Assembly: GCF_030269925.1 (NCBI RefSeq)
Contig: NC_085119.1
Span: 12,993,001 to 13,057,000 of the forward strand
From: Bombyx mori
Taxonomy: Eukaryota > Arthropoda > Insecta > Lepidoptera > Bombycidae
Direction of reading: 5' to 3'
DNA: 64,000 nt
Shown here in pieces: positions 44,741 to 57,365 of the stretch. How positions within the stretch are numbered: position 1 is the first letter of the stretch; each line of letters starts with the position of its first letter. The notes beneath the pieces are model-generated. The model was not told the DNA's origin, made no database searches, and was given only the letters and a program-made list of their open reading frames with translations. The translations under genes were made by a program, and so were the position numbers.

Positions 44741-45262
44741 TGCAATGAAATTTATATTAATTTACAAATACATTTTACTAAAATCCCTACTCACAATCTA
44801 ACAATTTACCTTATAAATAATATTTTAATTGTGTTTAACCACTCAATTTCATTATTGCCGCGTGTTTGTCTTCATTATCTCGAGTCTTCGTGTACGCATT
44901 GTAAATACGTAATTGGCTTATGTTCAGAATATTGATATAATGTGTAACATTTAAAAATGTAGATTAAGTTCTTTCAATAAATGAATATTAAATACTACTT
45001 GAATATACATTATAGATTCTTTTATCATAGTTTTTTTTTTTTATATTAATGAGAGGGCTGTTAAGTGACTCTCTCACCGAGATTTATTTTATTAGTAGGC
45101 ATTTAAACTGATATTATATAAACATAAATAGTTCCAACTATCCTAATCTTTACTTTCCTTTTCATCTGTTCTTTCAATCCTGTTTGTAGTTGACTTTTAA
45201 TAGAGACGATAAAACACAATGTACAGTGTTGTTGAAACTTTTATCGCTCGATCGATAGCTCT
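44741..45262. other. unassigned AT-rich DNA
   Basis: A 12-T run at 45030-45041 is the only low-complexity feature. Confidence 0.4.
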
Positions 45263-45420
45263 TACCCACTTAATACAAGTTATTGTCGAAACCCATAAAC
45301 GTCAATGCGCCATACACTTTGAGACATGAGGTTTCGACCACGAGTCTCGAACATTCCACTGTACTGTTCGAAGCGAATGATCCTGTATGCGCTCACAATA
45401 CCACCTACCCAACACAGTAG
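45263..45420 (-). repeat. Bm1 SINE, highly diverged
   Basis: ACCCACTTAATACAAGTTAT, AACGTCAATGCGCCATACAC and CTCACAATACCACCTACCC follow the Bm1 order at low identity. A near-complete Bm1 in the other orientation follows 57 bp away. Confidence 0.5.
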
Positions 45421-45476
45421 TCAAAAAAAAAGAAATGAAAACATTGAAAATGCTGTTTTAAGTCTGTAAGTATTGT

Positions 45477-45910
45477 GAAGTCGTCGTGGCCTAAAAGATA
45501 AGACGTCCGGTGCATTATGTATGTAGCAATGCAACAGTGTTGGAATTCCGCAGGCGGGTACCAATTTTTCTATTGAAATACATACTTAACGATTGACTTC
45601 CACGGTGAAGGAATAACATCGTGGAATAAAAATCAAACCCGCAAAATTATAATTTGCGTAATTATTACTGGTGGTAGGACCTCTTGTGAGTCTGCAAGGG
45701 TAGGTACCACTACCCTGCCTATTTCTGCAGTGAAGCAGTAATGCGCTTCGGTTTGAAGGGTGGGGCAGCCGTTGTAACTATAGTGAGACCTTAGAACTTA
45801 TATGTCAAGGTGGGTGGTGCACTTACGTTGTAGATGTCTATGGGCTCCAGTAACCACTTAACACCAGGTGGGCTGTGACCTAGTCTACCCATCTAAGCAA
45901 TATAAAAAAA
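45477..45910 (+). repeat. Bm1 SINE, full length
   Basis: The head starts at AGTCGTCGTGGCCTAAAAGA and keeps the GCAGGCGGGTACCAATTTTT junction, the linker and the full body to CCATCTAAGCAATATAAAAA. The B box is altered (GTTGGAATTCC), which would weaken the internal polymerase III promoter. Confidence 0.92.
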
Positions 45911-46414
45911 CATTCTTCATTGCACTATAACCTGATAGCGTGCTTTTTGAAGAGGAATTACGTTCATTTCAATCAAAGAACCCGTACATTATTAATTATA
46001 TTAATATAAAACACAAGATACTTCGGCAATGCGCTAAAGTTTTCATATTAACAACTTATATTACCACATCTAAACTACAGCATAATGCTTTTATTATGGC
46101 TAAAGTTCAACTAACGTTATCTCCACTGCCAAGTGTATGTTATAAATTAAAATTTACAGTCTCATTCGAGAATTGTGCTCATTTATTATTATCACTAAAA
46201 TTCGTCTGAGAATTTGACGGAATGGGCTTCCGAAATCATTCCGGACCAACGGATCTCTACACACGTCCCGATATTGAGAAATGTTTCGTTCACTAACCAA
46301 CATTGACATAAAGGTGTAGCTGTAATACAAAATTATAATTGGTTTAAGCGATATTTTTGCAACATTACTTACTTATTTTAAAATTTCGAAAAAAGTATTA
46401 TAACAAAAAAAAAA
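45911..46414. other. unassigned DNA
   Basis: The 89-residue frame at 45940-46209 has no recognised domain. Confidence 0.4.
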
Positions 46415-46772
46415 GTGAGCCGTCACGGGACGCCTGGCAGATGTGAAACATCGACATTATTTTGTAAAAGTAATATGCAGAAAAGAACAGATTGTGATAG
46501 GAACTAAATATGTCATAATGATAAAATAAAATATTACGAAAAAATAATTTGTTTTCAAGTAAAACACAGGTTATGTGTACTGTAGTAAACAACACTGTAT
46601 ACACTACGGAGTATACACTATAGGTATCCGAGCTCAGTGTAGCGAGAGAGATGGCTTAAAGCCGGATCGAGTGAGAGAGAATCGCAGTCGATTGCGCACG
46701 GCGACGCGTCGCCACGGCATGCGTCGCCACGCCAGAAATCGGTTTTACGTGCGGCTATAGATGTTTCACATC
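46415..46772. mobile_element. probable MITE-like element, right end truncated
   Basis: The left end reads GTGAGCCGTCACGGGACGCC. Then GATGTGAAACATC (46440-46452) is perfectly mirrored by GATGTTTCACATC (46760-46772). The outer part of the right end is missing. The interior is CpG-rich with a repeated GCGTCGCCACG. I associate the outer block with a silkworm repeat, from recall only. Confidence 0.5.
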
Positions 46773-46805
46773 AAAAAACTTCTTCGGCTATTTGAATGGG
46801 ATAAA

Positions 46806-46926
46806 CTTAATTGAAGTTCAATATAAAACATCGAATTGTTGATGCAGATACCAAATAAAGCGGACCTTTAATTACGAAATAAAGGTTGCGTATTAAGCGA
46901 AATATCGCTTAAACCAAATAGCTTTT
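46806..46926 (-). repeat. unclassified dispersed repeat, copy 2
   Basis: Reverse complement of 16854-16979: CTTAATTGAAGTTCAAT, GCGGACCTTTAATTACG and AAACCAAATAGCT in the same order, with scattered differences. Confidence 0.75.
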
Positions 46927-48417
46927 TACTCCTCGATATGTTAAGCGATTTTGTTAACATTTCTGGTTCTTTTAAAGAACGATTTCAAGACCGGCCTTGT
47001 ATTAGAAGTTTACTGTAGTCCATATTTATCACAACATGGTTGTCGCCACACACCTTGAAAATGAATCTCATTTGTTTTTTTATAACAGTTGTCTTAACTT
47101 TCAAGCCGGAATCCGAGATCGTTTTCCTCAGAAATGAGTAGAACCACCAGCAATCGTATGCTGGCGATCGTAATATACTTATAAGAAACTCAAAGCTCAA
47201 CTCAAACTCACGCTGCCGTCAATTCTCCACTTTCCTACTATTAACATGGAGGATGCCAATTGTCTTGACAATTAGATATAATACACAAACACACTGCAAC
47301 CGGACACGGCCCACAGTGCATCAGAACTTTTTCAATCAGCTGGAAGTAAATTCACGACTATTCAACTACAAAATCGTACTACCGTGCTACCGCATCGTCC
47401 GCCGTCAACGTAAAGTCTGTTTTGCTTATGCAAATCATGCGCAATGTTTGTTTTGAATAGCATCCGTTGTATTCTGCGGCCGCGGTTAGTTCGTGCAACC
47501 GATACGGGTTCAACAGTCGCCGAGCGAGCGAACTAAAGCGAGCGTTTCCCGAGTAAAATACTCAGATTAAAATAAATTACGATTTGCTTGATTAAGTTTT
47601 GATAACAACGCGCGGAACAATGGTTATTGTCGCAGAAATAGCAAATGAAAGTGACGTTATTTAAAACGAAGCTTAACAAAAACGGAGTGCAGCAGCTGCG
47701 CACGTAATTAGATTAGAAATATTGTAGTGTGCAGCTCGAGACGACAATAAGGTGCCGGTTTTTCATTAAACTCCGCTAACTGAGGCTGCCAGCAACAAAT
47801 ATAGGACCCTTTTTCTTTTAATTCAATTTCTCAAGAGTGTACTTTACTTTTGACGACGCATTGCCTCTCTCGCTTCAACGACACTCCTGATCCTAATTTC
47901 AGACGTCGGGGAAGTGCTCTCGCCGGTTGAACACAGTTCAAACATAAAATTAGCTTTCTAAAATTAAATGCTCAAAATAAAGGCAATGTGACCTTAGAGA
48001 GTAACTCAAGCAGGTGTGTTATTATTCCGGTAAAGAGCACTTCCTAATTTATATTCTTCAATAACAAAATAATTATTATCTTGGTACATATTAAACACCA
48101 TTGAAATTTCACGAAGTATCAGTTCATCAAAATTGATGAAATAATTGATGAATTGAGTTAATTGAATTTAATAAAGAATTGAGTTAATAATTTAGCTTGA
48201 AAACATAATGCGGTTACAAAGTATGCCTACTGAAGCGTTACTTCCTTTTATAAAAGAAACTTCCTTAAAACCAAGTACAAAGTTTACAAACAAAGACTAC
48301 TTAAGTAGAACCCTCCTTTAGCGAGAATGTCAACATCCAGTTTCTTACTACAGTAATCGTTTGAAAAATTGCCAACTTCCTCGACTATCGTTTTGTTTGA
48401 GAACTTTTAAAACATCA
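46927..48417. other. unassigned DNA, 1.5 kb
   Basis: About 47470-47560 is GC-richer (GCGGCCGCGGTTAGTTCGTG; GCCGAGCGAGCGAACTAAAG). No gene or repeat is recognised. Confidence 0.4.
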
Positions 48418-48427
48418 GCAAGCTAAG

Positions 48428-48688
48428 TTTTTTTTCCTACCTATGCTGAAAGCCTTGAGAGGCTATTTCAATTTCGCCCTAACATGTAGGTGAGCTCACA
48501 GGGCTCAAACCTGACCACGTTTCTAACACGAACCCTAGCAAGAGCCGTGCTGCGCAGAATCTACCACCGGATCGGAAACGCGACCCACTGAGAAGATCCG
48601 ACGAATAACTCAGTGGACTGTGTCTATGGGTTAATTTACTCGTCGAGTCCTTCGTCGCAAGCGACGGGTTCGACGAGAACGATGACAG
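48428..48688 (-). repeat. class B LINE 3' end with target-site duplication
   Basis: GCAAGCTAAG at 48418-48427 and 48689-48698 flanks the copy. It extends upstream (in element sense) into the CGTTCTCGTCGAACCC region seen at 13703, so it is one of the longer copies. Confidence 0.88.
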
Positions 48689-48698
48689 GCAAGCTAAG

Positions 48699-49034
48699 AA
48701 GCACTAAAAAGATACCAGCCCATTGCCATAAGGCGCCTGAATTACTCGTGAACTGGTTCAGTATTTTTATTATAATCCCAATACAGCCCCACGTTTGTTC
48801 TTAGAAACTTATCCTGTGTTGAGGGTTCCCAGATACGCACGCAAGAAAGAGTAAGTTCAACAAGATTCTAAACACCTATTATCTTAAACAAAAATCATGA
48901 CTTCAACCGGCAATGGATTCCTAACAGTCCAGTTATCTGTGACTAGCAAACGAACGGAACGAGACGATTTTTGTTACTAGATTATCCAAGCAAGGAGGTT
49001 GAGGAGCTATAGCAAGTTTTAAAATAATTTCTAG
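48699..49034. other. unassigned DNA
   Basis: No recognisable gene or repeat is seen. Confidence 0.4.
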
Positions 49035-49279
49035 CTTTTTTTTATTGCTTAGATGGGTGAACGAGCTCACAGCCCACCTGGTGTTAAGTGGTTACTGGAG
49101 CCCATAGACATCTACAACGTAAATGCGCCACCCACCTTGAGATATAAGCCTTAAAGTCAAATATAATTACAACGGCTGCCCCACCCTTCAAACCGAAACG
49201 CATTACTGCTTCACGACAGACTTAGGCAGGGTGGTGGTACCTACCCGTGCGGACTCACAAGAGGTTCTACCACCAGTAA
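49035..49279 (-). repeat. Bm1 SINE, headless form
   Basis: The T-run, full body and stop at GGTTCTACCACCAGTAAC give the same truncation point as the plus-strand headless copies. Confidence 0.9.
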
Positions 49280-50244
49280 CAATTTCAATCTAACAATTTC
49301 TATCTAATTTAGACCATTTTTGCAAAATACGTATTGTTCGGTCCGAAAAAACGAATAGGATGTAGCGTGCGCAACAGCTTGAGCTAAAATAAATTACTTC
49401 CAAGCCGCTGGGCTCACTTGACTATCGCACTTTTTATCTATTTAAATTAGTATTTGAATATTATAAAAAGGAACGGAATTATTTTGACAAACACTAAACT
49501 ACAAATTCATACTATGTATTTATTATCCGAAAGGTTATTCTATCGAACCTATTGGAAGATACGAAAAGTTATTAACGATCTATTACTTTCAAAAACAAGT
49601 AAATTGATGGGTAATTCTTAAAATTACATTAAGTATTAATTATGAAAATGTTTCTGTTTCAAATGACAAGGGAATTAATCAATCTTAAACGCTTTCAAGA
49701 TCAGCCTCCCATCGAAGTAAATGATGCTTCCTACCCACGTCATAACGACTGTTGGTACAGACAAATTATCCTCAAGTCTTCGTAGCGGAATAAACTGGCG
49801 ATCCCATTTCAACGTAATTAGTACGAGACTAATACAGCCAGCAGCTTGCCAACATCATTTAATAACATAAGCTTCATACGACCGAACAAAAGGACTTTGT
49901 GTTTTTCTTCTGCGCTGTGGGATTCATTCAGGCAACTCCCCGGGGGCGTGGTAAACTTCTTTGATATGAAAATGAACGGAAGCATCGTGGGAAGTGTGAC
50001 AGCTTGCTCGTTAAAGGTTATCCATATCATTATTGACTAATGGAGGTACAAGGTTCTTTTAATTGTCCCATAAAAGTCACTCATCAAATACAACAGAAAT
50101 GAATTCGAGATTCTGTGTATTTCATTTTTTTTTTTTAATACATGAACGTATTTTACCCGAAAATATTAAATGAAGCTTCTTGATTAAGGATACCTTTTTT
50201 TTAATAAGGAACTTTATTCCCGAGGTGCGCCACCGTACACGTTT
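49280..50244. other. unassigned DNA
   Basis: No recognisable gene or repeat is seen. Two overlapping antiparallel frames at 49818-50040 are shadows of each other. Confidence 0.4.
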
Positions 50245-50400
50245 TGTGTTTTTATTACCATGTACAGGGTACAGCTCACAGTACACCCGACATTAAATGG
50301 TTATCGAAGCCCAAAGACCGTCAAAACACTTAGTCAAAGTCTTAATTGCCCTTCGAATTCTTCAAGCCGGAACGCACGATGGCTTCGTCTTTGGCATAAA
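50245..50400 (-). repeat. Bm1 SINE, highly diverged
   Basis: GTACAGCTCACAGTACACCC, GACATTAAATGGTTATCG and AAGCCGGAACGCACGATGGC follow the Bm1 order. Confidence 0.5.
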
Positions 50401-50604
50401 TCGTTCCGTGCGTGCTAATCATCAATAATACGCCTTACTATATAACGCTTTGTATTTTTTAATATCTGGATTGATTTCAATTAAACGATGTTATTCATTC
50501 ATCTTGGAGGTTGTTCGTAACTGCAAACGTAAATTATTAGAAGCGTCGGAAATAGTAAATTAAAAGAGAACAAACCAGAAACTTAAGTCCTACTAAAGCG
50601 TGGA

Positions 50605-50765
50605 TGTTGTTTTTAATACGCTTTTATTAGCTTCAGACGTATGTATGTTAGTATGTAATGGAATCTTTGAATATTATTTTGACCCCCTTCAAAACGTCGA
50701 ATTAACTCGAAATTTGGCATACTTATTAAGGACCGATGACAAATAAACACTAAAAAAAATATTGA
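50605..50765. repeat. probable dispersed repeat, class unknown
   Basis: AATACGCTTTTATTAGCTTC, then GACCCCCTTCAAAACGTCGA, then TTGGCATACTTATTAAGGAC. I associate this combination with repeats in moth genomes. There is only one copy here. Confidence 0.4.
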
Positions 50766-53700
50766 AAAAATTGAAATTCAACTAAAATATGAAAAATTAA
50801 TAATAGTTTAAAAAAACATTTATAGAAAATCCAACTAAAAAATAGAAAATAAATTTTAATATTTTTTATAATTTTAGGTTAATTAAGAAATCTAGATTCT
50901 GCGTATTATAACCGTGTGAGTAACACAAAAACATGATATATTGATATTAATGTTGATATAAATATGCGTTTCTTTATGCATACATGTTCTACGGTTTTTA
51001 TCAATAAAAACAATTTTGATTTGAATCATGGTTACCAGTTTCACCACATTGCAGGAAGAATACATTAAGTAAAAGGCCGAATACTTTTTTGAATGTTGTA
51101 GTAGGATGAAGAAATGTTAGCGGCTAACACTAACAAAAAAGTGACTTAAAAAAACTTAAATATAGCTGAAGTATATTAAAGAATAAACCTTACCGTCTAC
51201 ACACAGCAATACCCTCAGAAACAGGACAAAAACCCCTAAAACATCAACTTGCATATAAATTCAGCGTGTCAATGTATTTGCATTAAACTAGGTTTAGAAA
51301 AAACAATCCCCTGCAATAAATAGACTCGGTCGCGTGACTACAACACAGCTTTTCCCGAGTCGATTTCTACGCAGCCCTCCCTTATCTACTGACGGCCGTT
51401 GATAGGAGTAAATTATTCGTCCCGTTAGTAATTATAGACCGACTAACTGAACCTATCAAATAGATTGGATGTCCAAATAATCCGAATATGGACGTAACAA
51501 AACTAGCAGAAATGGATTAAAAATAACAAAATGTGATAACCTGTAAATTATTGGTCCATGCCACAGGCAGATTGATAAATTTTAGATAAACTGACTTCGA
51601 GTACAAAAAGACGACAGCGAGTGATGTTCATCGTCTATTTGTCGGTGAATTGAATCTGAAAAGCTAAGGATCCCTTTTAAAGGCAAATAGAAAACCGGGC
51701 AAATAGAAACTTGTAAATAGACGGGGCCCCGTGGAAAACATTTAGGACCGCAGTCGGCCTTTTCGACTTTCCCGCAAATTAAATGTGAACGTAGAACCAC
51801 TCTTTGTTTCTTCTGAACTAAACAACAATGGTCTTTAAAATTTGGTACTAATATCAGAAATCTAACGTCACATATTTGAGTACGATTTGAACATTACAGA
51901 TAATAGAAACTCTTATTTTTTAGATTCCCGAGTACAAAGAGAAAAAACAGTACCTACCCTTAAAAGTATTATACTTTACATATTTCAATTATGAAACTAC
52001 AAAGATTAAACCGTAAAAATAGCTATAGCTACTGACCGACGACCAAAGAAGCAAAGTCTATTATGCTATAAATTAGAGGGAAGTCTATATTATATATAGT
52101 ATATTATTATTATAATTGCTGTGTAAGAGAAATTTTCGGTAACAAATTAATATCTAGAACCAACATTTAAATAAAACCAAAAGAAAACCTTGAGAACGCT
52201 AAAATCAAGCAAAGGTGAATGTTTCCATTTGTGATTGGACGCGCCAATGTCACCCGACTCCCTCGGCAAATATCTCTGTTGATTGGAAATTAGATTAAAA
52301 CGAACCCACCAATCGTTCCTGGCCGCTTTGTGTTAAGGTAATTAAAGCGGTGTAACGCCGCCATTACCACAGAAAAAGGGAAAAACAATTGACCGAAGCC
52401 AAGGACTCATTCGTTTCACAATCAATACAATTCCTTCGAAATAACTCGAACGCTGCCATGCCGACGGGATTTTATTGTTTCGTGAATTTAGAATTCGGAA
52501 CTTTTCCGAGCAAAACTATATATAACGTGGAACCTTATCAGTGTGGTACAAACAGAAGAATTTCAAAATATTGCACGATTCACTACAACAAATTCACTTT
52601 ATATTTGAAACGGAGACGAGAAGACTGAAACGGTACGGATGCGCTAGTCATTTTGTACAAATGCTGCACAATATTGCGTTTCCATTGACTGGAATTCTCC
52701 TTAAGGCACATAAAGGGCATCGACGACAATAAAGTCTGTATTCCGGAAAGAAATGAGCTCGGAATCACAGAAATTAAATTTTGTATCCCGGACGGAGTTC
52801 GTTGTAAGGCGCTGTCCGCTTTGTTCCGACGGACAATACTCCCGAATCTCGACTTCACTCATATTTCATTCGAATAACAATGAACACTGCTCCTTTGCTA
52901 TATCCACATTGAATATTAGAAAAACAGAGTATTTTAACACTAAAAGCCGGTGCGATGAAATATGGACAAATTAAAACGTTTTTGACGAATTTTATTTGTC
53001 TTTTTTTTATTTCTTGCATAACTGAAACGGCCCGACAAAACCAAAAACGAAAGAAATGACACACGATAAACGATTCTGTTCGTCATTAATAATCTCTGAT
53101 TTATGATTATAAAACAAAGAGCGTTACGTAAGTATAACTAGAAGACAAGGCCCGTCGTTGTTATCCGTTCTACACTTGACAACAAAGGTCGTCTCTTCGG
53201 GCTACAAATTAAATTAGAACATCCAGCCGAACCTGTTTACGGACCCCTCTTAAATGTGGAAATTTTAACGGGATGCTTAATTCATGAATCTTTGCGGAGT
53301 TTGACCGTTCAATTTACATTTTCAAAGTGATCCCGGGCGGAGCTCCGCTTTTGCATTCCCTGACCGCGTGTGTTGCATTTATTCAGAAACTACGTGAATA
53401 TTATGCATGTTTCAGAATTAGAAAGGAACGTAGCGACTATTAGAGGAATGCTGTTATTTATGACTTTGAACTCGAGCCATTGGTGTTTACCATCGGCGCC
53501 ATTGCCCCTCGTAAATCGTTTAAAGGTTGGGCGTTTTCCATCCTCAAGATGAATGCCCTTGTCAGACTGATATATTTACTGTCCGCCACATGGTCCTCGT
53601 TTCTTATCCGCTGCTTAGTATGAATCTGCTACCTTTTTTATCACATCTCATGCATACTGCAACGTTTAGTCGATTTCACTAAAAGCTAATTTAGTATCAT

Positions 53701-55339
53701 TTGAAGTTATATTTCCAAATAAATATTTAATAGCTGCGAAAGAATGTGAAACACGTTATTTTATCATAGGAGCAGCATATCTGAACGTGGAATCCTTTTA
53801 TTTAGTTGAACGCGGAAATGGTAATGAAAATAAATGAACAATAGCAACTATGTGTTCCCGGAACAATACTTGGAGCGAGGCAACACGACGTAACATACGT
53901 AGAGTGTGGTATGGCATATTACCCATTTCTCATATAAATTGTGTGACTTTCGCCCCTACGCGCGAGTAATGTAGCGCACTTTATCGCCAGTAATCCTAAC
54001 GTAACTGCTCTCCTTTTCTTACGGTGGCACTTTCGAACAACAACGCCACTCACGATACATTGTTTTCGTGTAAAAGCGCAATAAAGTTAACCCGCCGTAA
54101 AGCGAGCTTTAAAATCTTGAACCACTTAATTTCTCGAAACGATAGCCTGCCCGTAAAATTGAACACGTTAGTACACAGATCTTGACTTAAAAAAAAATCT
54201 CCCATCATTTAGTTTACAGGTTAATGGATTTTTTGAACCCGTTTTTATTGTTATGTATGAAATAAAATTTGGAGCAGATGCATTGATTCGTTCAATTAAT
54301 CGATTAGACACTGGACCAATCTTAACTTTATCCAATATTTTTTTAAACAAGTAATCTTCAACGCCTTTTGACTGTTTTAGTAGTTCACTACCGGTCGTAT
54401 CTGTTATCTTAATTTCTCCGCTTTTGCGGTTCGTACCAGCTTTATCAATTCATCTATTTATAGATAAACCATTAGTTACCATATGAGAATACAAAAAATG
54501 CACATAAAACAGGTAAATTTTAAAGATTCAAAATTAAATTTCACAAATTCGATACTACTATGAACAAGATACTAAACATTATGAAGGGAGATAGTATGTA
54601 TACAATGCCTGTCTCTCGTCCGAACCCTTGTCATCGTGTCACATATCTGTCCAACTTAATTTCAGACCCCTTCTTCACTTCGAACCCTTACTTTAACAGT
54701 TTCGGACTTAAAATATCTAGACGCTAATGCTGTTGGACCAAAAATTTTCACCCCTTCAAAGTTCTTGAAACTTAAAACTACTTCGAAGCTTACTGTGACA
54801 CATTTATAAATGATCTTTTGATATTCTCTTAGAATTTTAAATAGCATCTTCGCGTTTGAACTGAGAAAGCTTTGACGTTCAAAATTATTCTCTGTATAGA
54901 GTACTTTATGACACCTACTACTACATTATCATAATGGCCGACTTCAAATGAAAAATAGTCTTATTTCTTTTAGGACCTAATTTTTTATAGGTATGTCTGC
55001 GTCATATCTAATCTGATTAAGTTGATTCACGTTTTAATCGCCCGGGTCCGATTCCAAGGTGGAACCGTTTTAATTTGGTTAGCTTCTGTTTGAGTATTTG
55101 TAACCTGAATTCCCAAGAATGTCAATACGATAAGTGAGACAGCTCGACCGCACCTCAACAAACTACAATTCTAGTTTATTTTCGCAATGTTTCTTTATAA
55201 TTTTTTTTTATTGACAAAATGTTTTAAAATCATTGTTAACTATTTTATAAACGCTATTATTTAACGGGTTCTACTATCAAGCCCTCGATATACCATAAGA
55301 AAAGCGGTTGACATCTGACATGATCTTCTAACGGACGTT
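50766..55339. other. unassigned DNA, 4.6 kb, low repeat content
   Basis: This is the longest stretch with no recognised mobile element. GC-richer patches lie at about 52230-52380, 52740-52850 and 53330-53560. Frames of 60-91 residues overlap on both strands and lack domains. It is the best candidate in the window for unique, possibly conserved non-coding DNA. Confidence 0.45.
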
Positions 55340-55515
55340 TGCTTACGGCCCACCTGATGGTGAGTAGTTACCGTCGCCCATGGACTTCAGCAATGCCAGG
55401 GGCAGAGCCAAACCACTGCCTACCGCTTAATACTCTCCACAAGCCTCGTTTGAAGAAGGACATGTCATAACGCTCGGGAAACACCGTGGAGGGGAGCTCA
55501 TTCCCTAGCCGGATC
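55340..55515 (-). repeat. class C repeat, longest copy
   Basis: GGCCCACCTGATGGTGAGTA, GCCAGGGGCAGAGCCAAACC, AGCCTCGTTTGAAGAAGGAC and AACACCGTGGAGGGGAGCTC extend beyond the other copies and define more of the element. Confidence 0.8.
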
Positions 55516-56507
55516 GTACGTACTTACTTGCCGATTCTTAGCACCGTTCACGTGACAGTCATTGCGCTGTAGAACTTCTTGTACATGCTTAATTTCATCA
55601 ACTCGATGTTCCAGCCACATACTAGTTCCTAGTTACAAACTCGATTCGTAAACCATTTTACTGCGATATTTAGATTACATGGACAGTGATGTGACGTTCC
55701 CTTTAAGTATACATACATACATGACCGTTAAATGAATAAGTGTTTATTTGTAATTATAGTTGCTGCTGTTGTACGTACGGTTGCTGTTTGTCAGAGTTGA
55801 TGTTTCAAACAAAAGTTGCCGCGATTGTTGAATGCTTAATAGAATTTTATTAATATGGTGTCAATAAGCGATCGAGTAGATTCATAATCCTATCACGTAA
55901 CTAACATAGCGGACAATTTGCAATTTTCCAACAATTACATATTACACTATTATACTGTGCATACATTCTTACTTAATTAAAATTAGCGAAGAGTATTAAA
56001 CTATACTATATTGTGATATTTTAGTATATTTTGATACCAGATTCCAGTAATTGGGCAACTGACCGTAAACTTTATTAACAACTGACTGAAATACTCCTGA
56101 TAGAAGAGGGTGTGTTAATACCACTAGCAAGACATCGTCAAATTGTCTCCTGTGTCAATTAAAAAATCCATCGGAAGTCTTTCAATTAATTAGTTAGCAT
56201 TAACATTTAAGATAGCGTAAACGAAAAATACATTAGGGAAATAATTTTAAGATAAGCGCCATCTATACTACCAACATATAACTATTGTTTGCTGTTTTTA
56301 AGGAAATTTCGTAGAATGTCTTGGTTTGATCGAAAGTGTTACAATCAAAAATAGAAAGCGGATTTACTTCGAATAGGCATAGATAGGAAGTTTGTTTTGT
56401 TTTTTTAGATAAGATTGTGAAACAAACAAACATTAGGCGTGACTTAGGACAATTATCAAATGTCAACGAATAAAACCTCAGTCTTCGTGACGTCCGTGAC
56501 AACGTAA
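55516..56507. other. unassigned AT-rich DNA
   Basis: No recognisable gene or repeat is seen. The 79-residue minus-strand frame at 56263-56502 ends at the MITE flank and is not recognised. Confidence 0.4.
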
Positions 56508-56512
56508 ACTGT

Positions 56513-56681
56513 GTTCTTAGTGCGCGTTTTTTAACGTCCTCGATTGCGTAAAAGTTAACTCAAATTTTTATGCCATTGGAACAGCGCCCCTAGCGGCAAA
56601 CGTAGACAAACGTTCCAACTCCATACAAATTTGAGTTAACTTTTACGCTATCGAGAACGTTAAAAAACTCGCACTAAGCAC
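56513..56681. mobile_element. palindromic MITE with 5-bp target duplication
   Basis: The 169-bp element has inverted ends of about 70 bp with a few mismatches. They run from TTCTTAGTGCGCGTTTTTTAA inward through GCGTAAAAGTTAACTCAAAT and GGAAC. The element is flanked by ACTGT at 56508-56512 and 56682-56686. The short centre holds AGCGCCCCTAGCGGCAAACG. There is no coding sequence, and the mobilising superfamily is not evident. Confidence 0.8.
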
Positions 56682-56686
56682 ACTGT

Positions 56687-57361
56687 AAACTATTCGAAAC
56701 GTCCGAAATATTAAAATAATATAAGAATATTAATATAAAATCGCAATACTTCAAGTAGAACACTACAAGTAGAGAGTTTAGTTATTAATGTGCTCACTTC
56801 AATGGATAATCAATCGTGCTTAGAACTCATGATACAACAGAGTCCCTAACATTAGATTAATAAAATTGTGTAATGTTATTAACCGCGGAAGCTTAAACAA
56901 TTCGTAAAAGTCACTAACACTTAGATTAACAAGAGAGTAATCGCTAGAAAAATCGCGAATTAAAAAAAACACGATAATAAAGGCCCCTAAATTTTCCTTC
57001 CATTTAATAACTGTCATTTTACGAGCTTAATATTCAACATTTTTTTTATATCGAGGAGCATCTGCCAACCCTCATTCCCTTTAGTCTGCATTGCGAAATA
57101 AATTTAGTCGAACGACGATGTAATAAATTTTCTCCTTCGTATGATCCACAAAGCTAAAGACGAGAGCAAGGCCGAAAGTATACCGAATATGACGCAGTAA
57201 AAACATTGTAACGTGAATTAATTTCTTATTTACAAAGGACAAGTTCTTTGTACGGAATGAAGGTATGTGCTATTTCCCTGTAACTATGAAACGAATAAGG
57301 AAAATTGTAACTGATTACGAATATTATATAACATTTTATTTGAGTGACTTTTTCATCGTTT
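56687..57361. other. unassigned AT-rich DNA
   Basis: No recognisable gene or repeat is seen. Confidence 0.4.
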
Positions 57362-57365
57362 CTAT

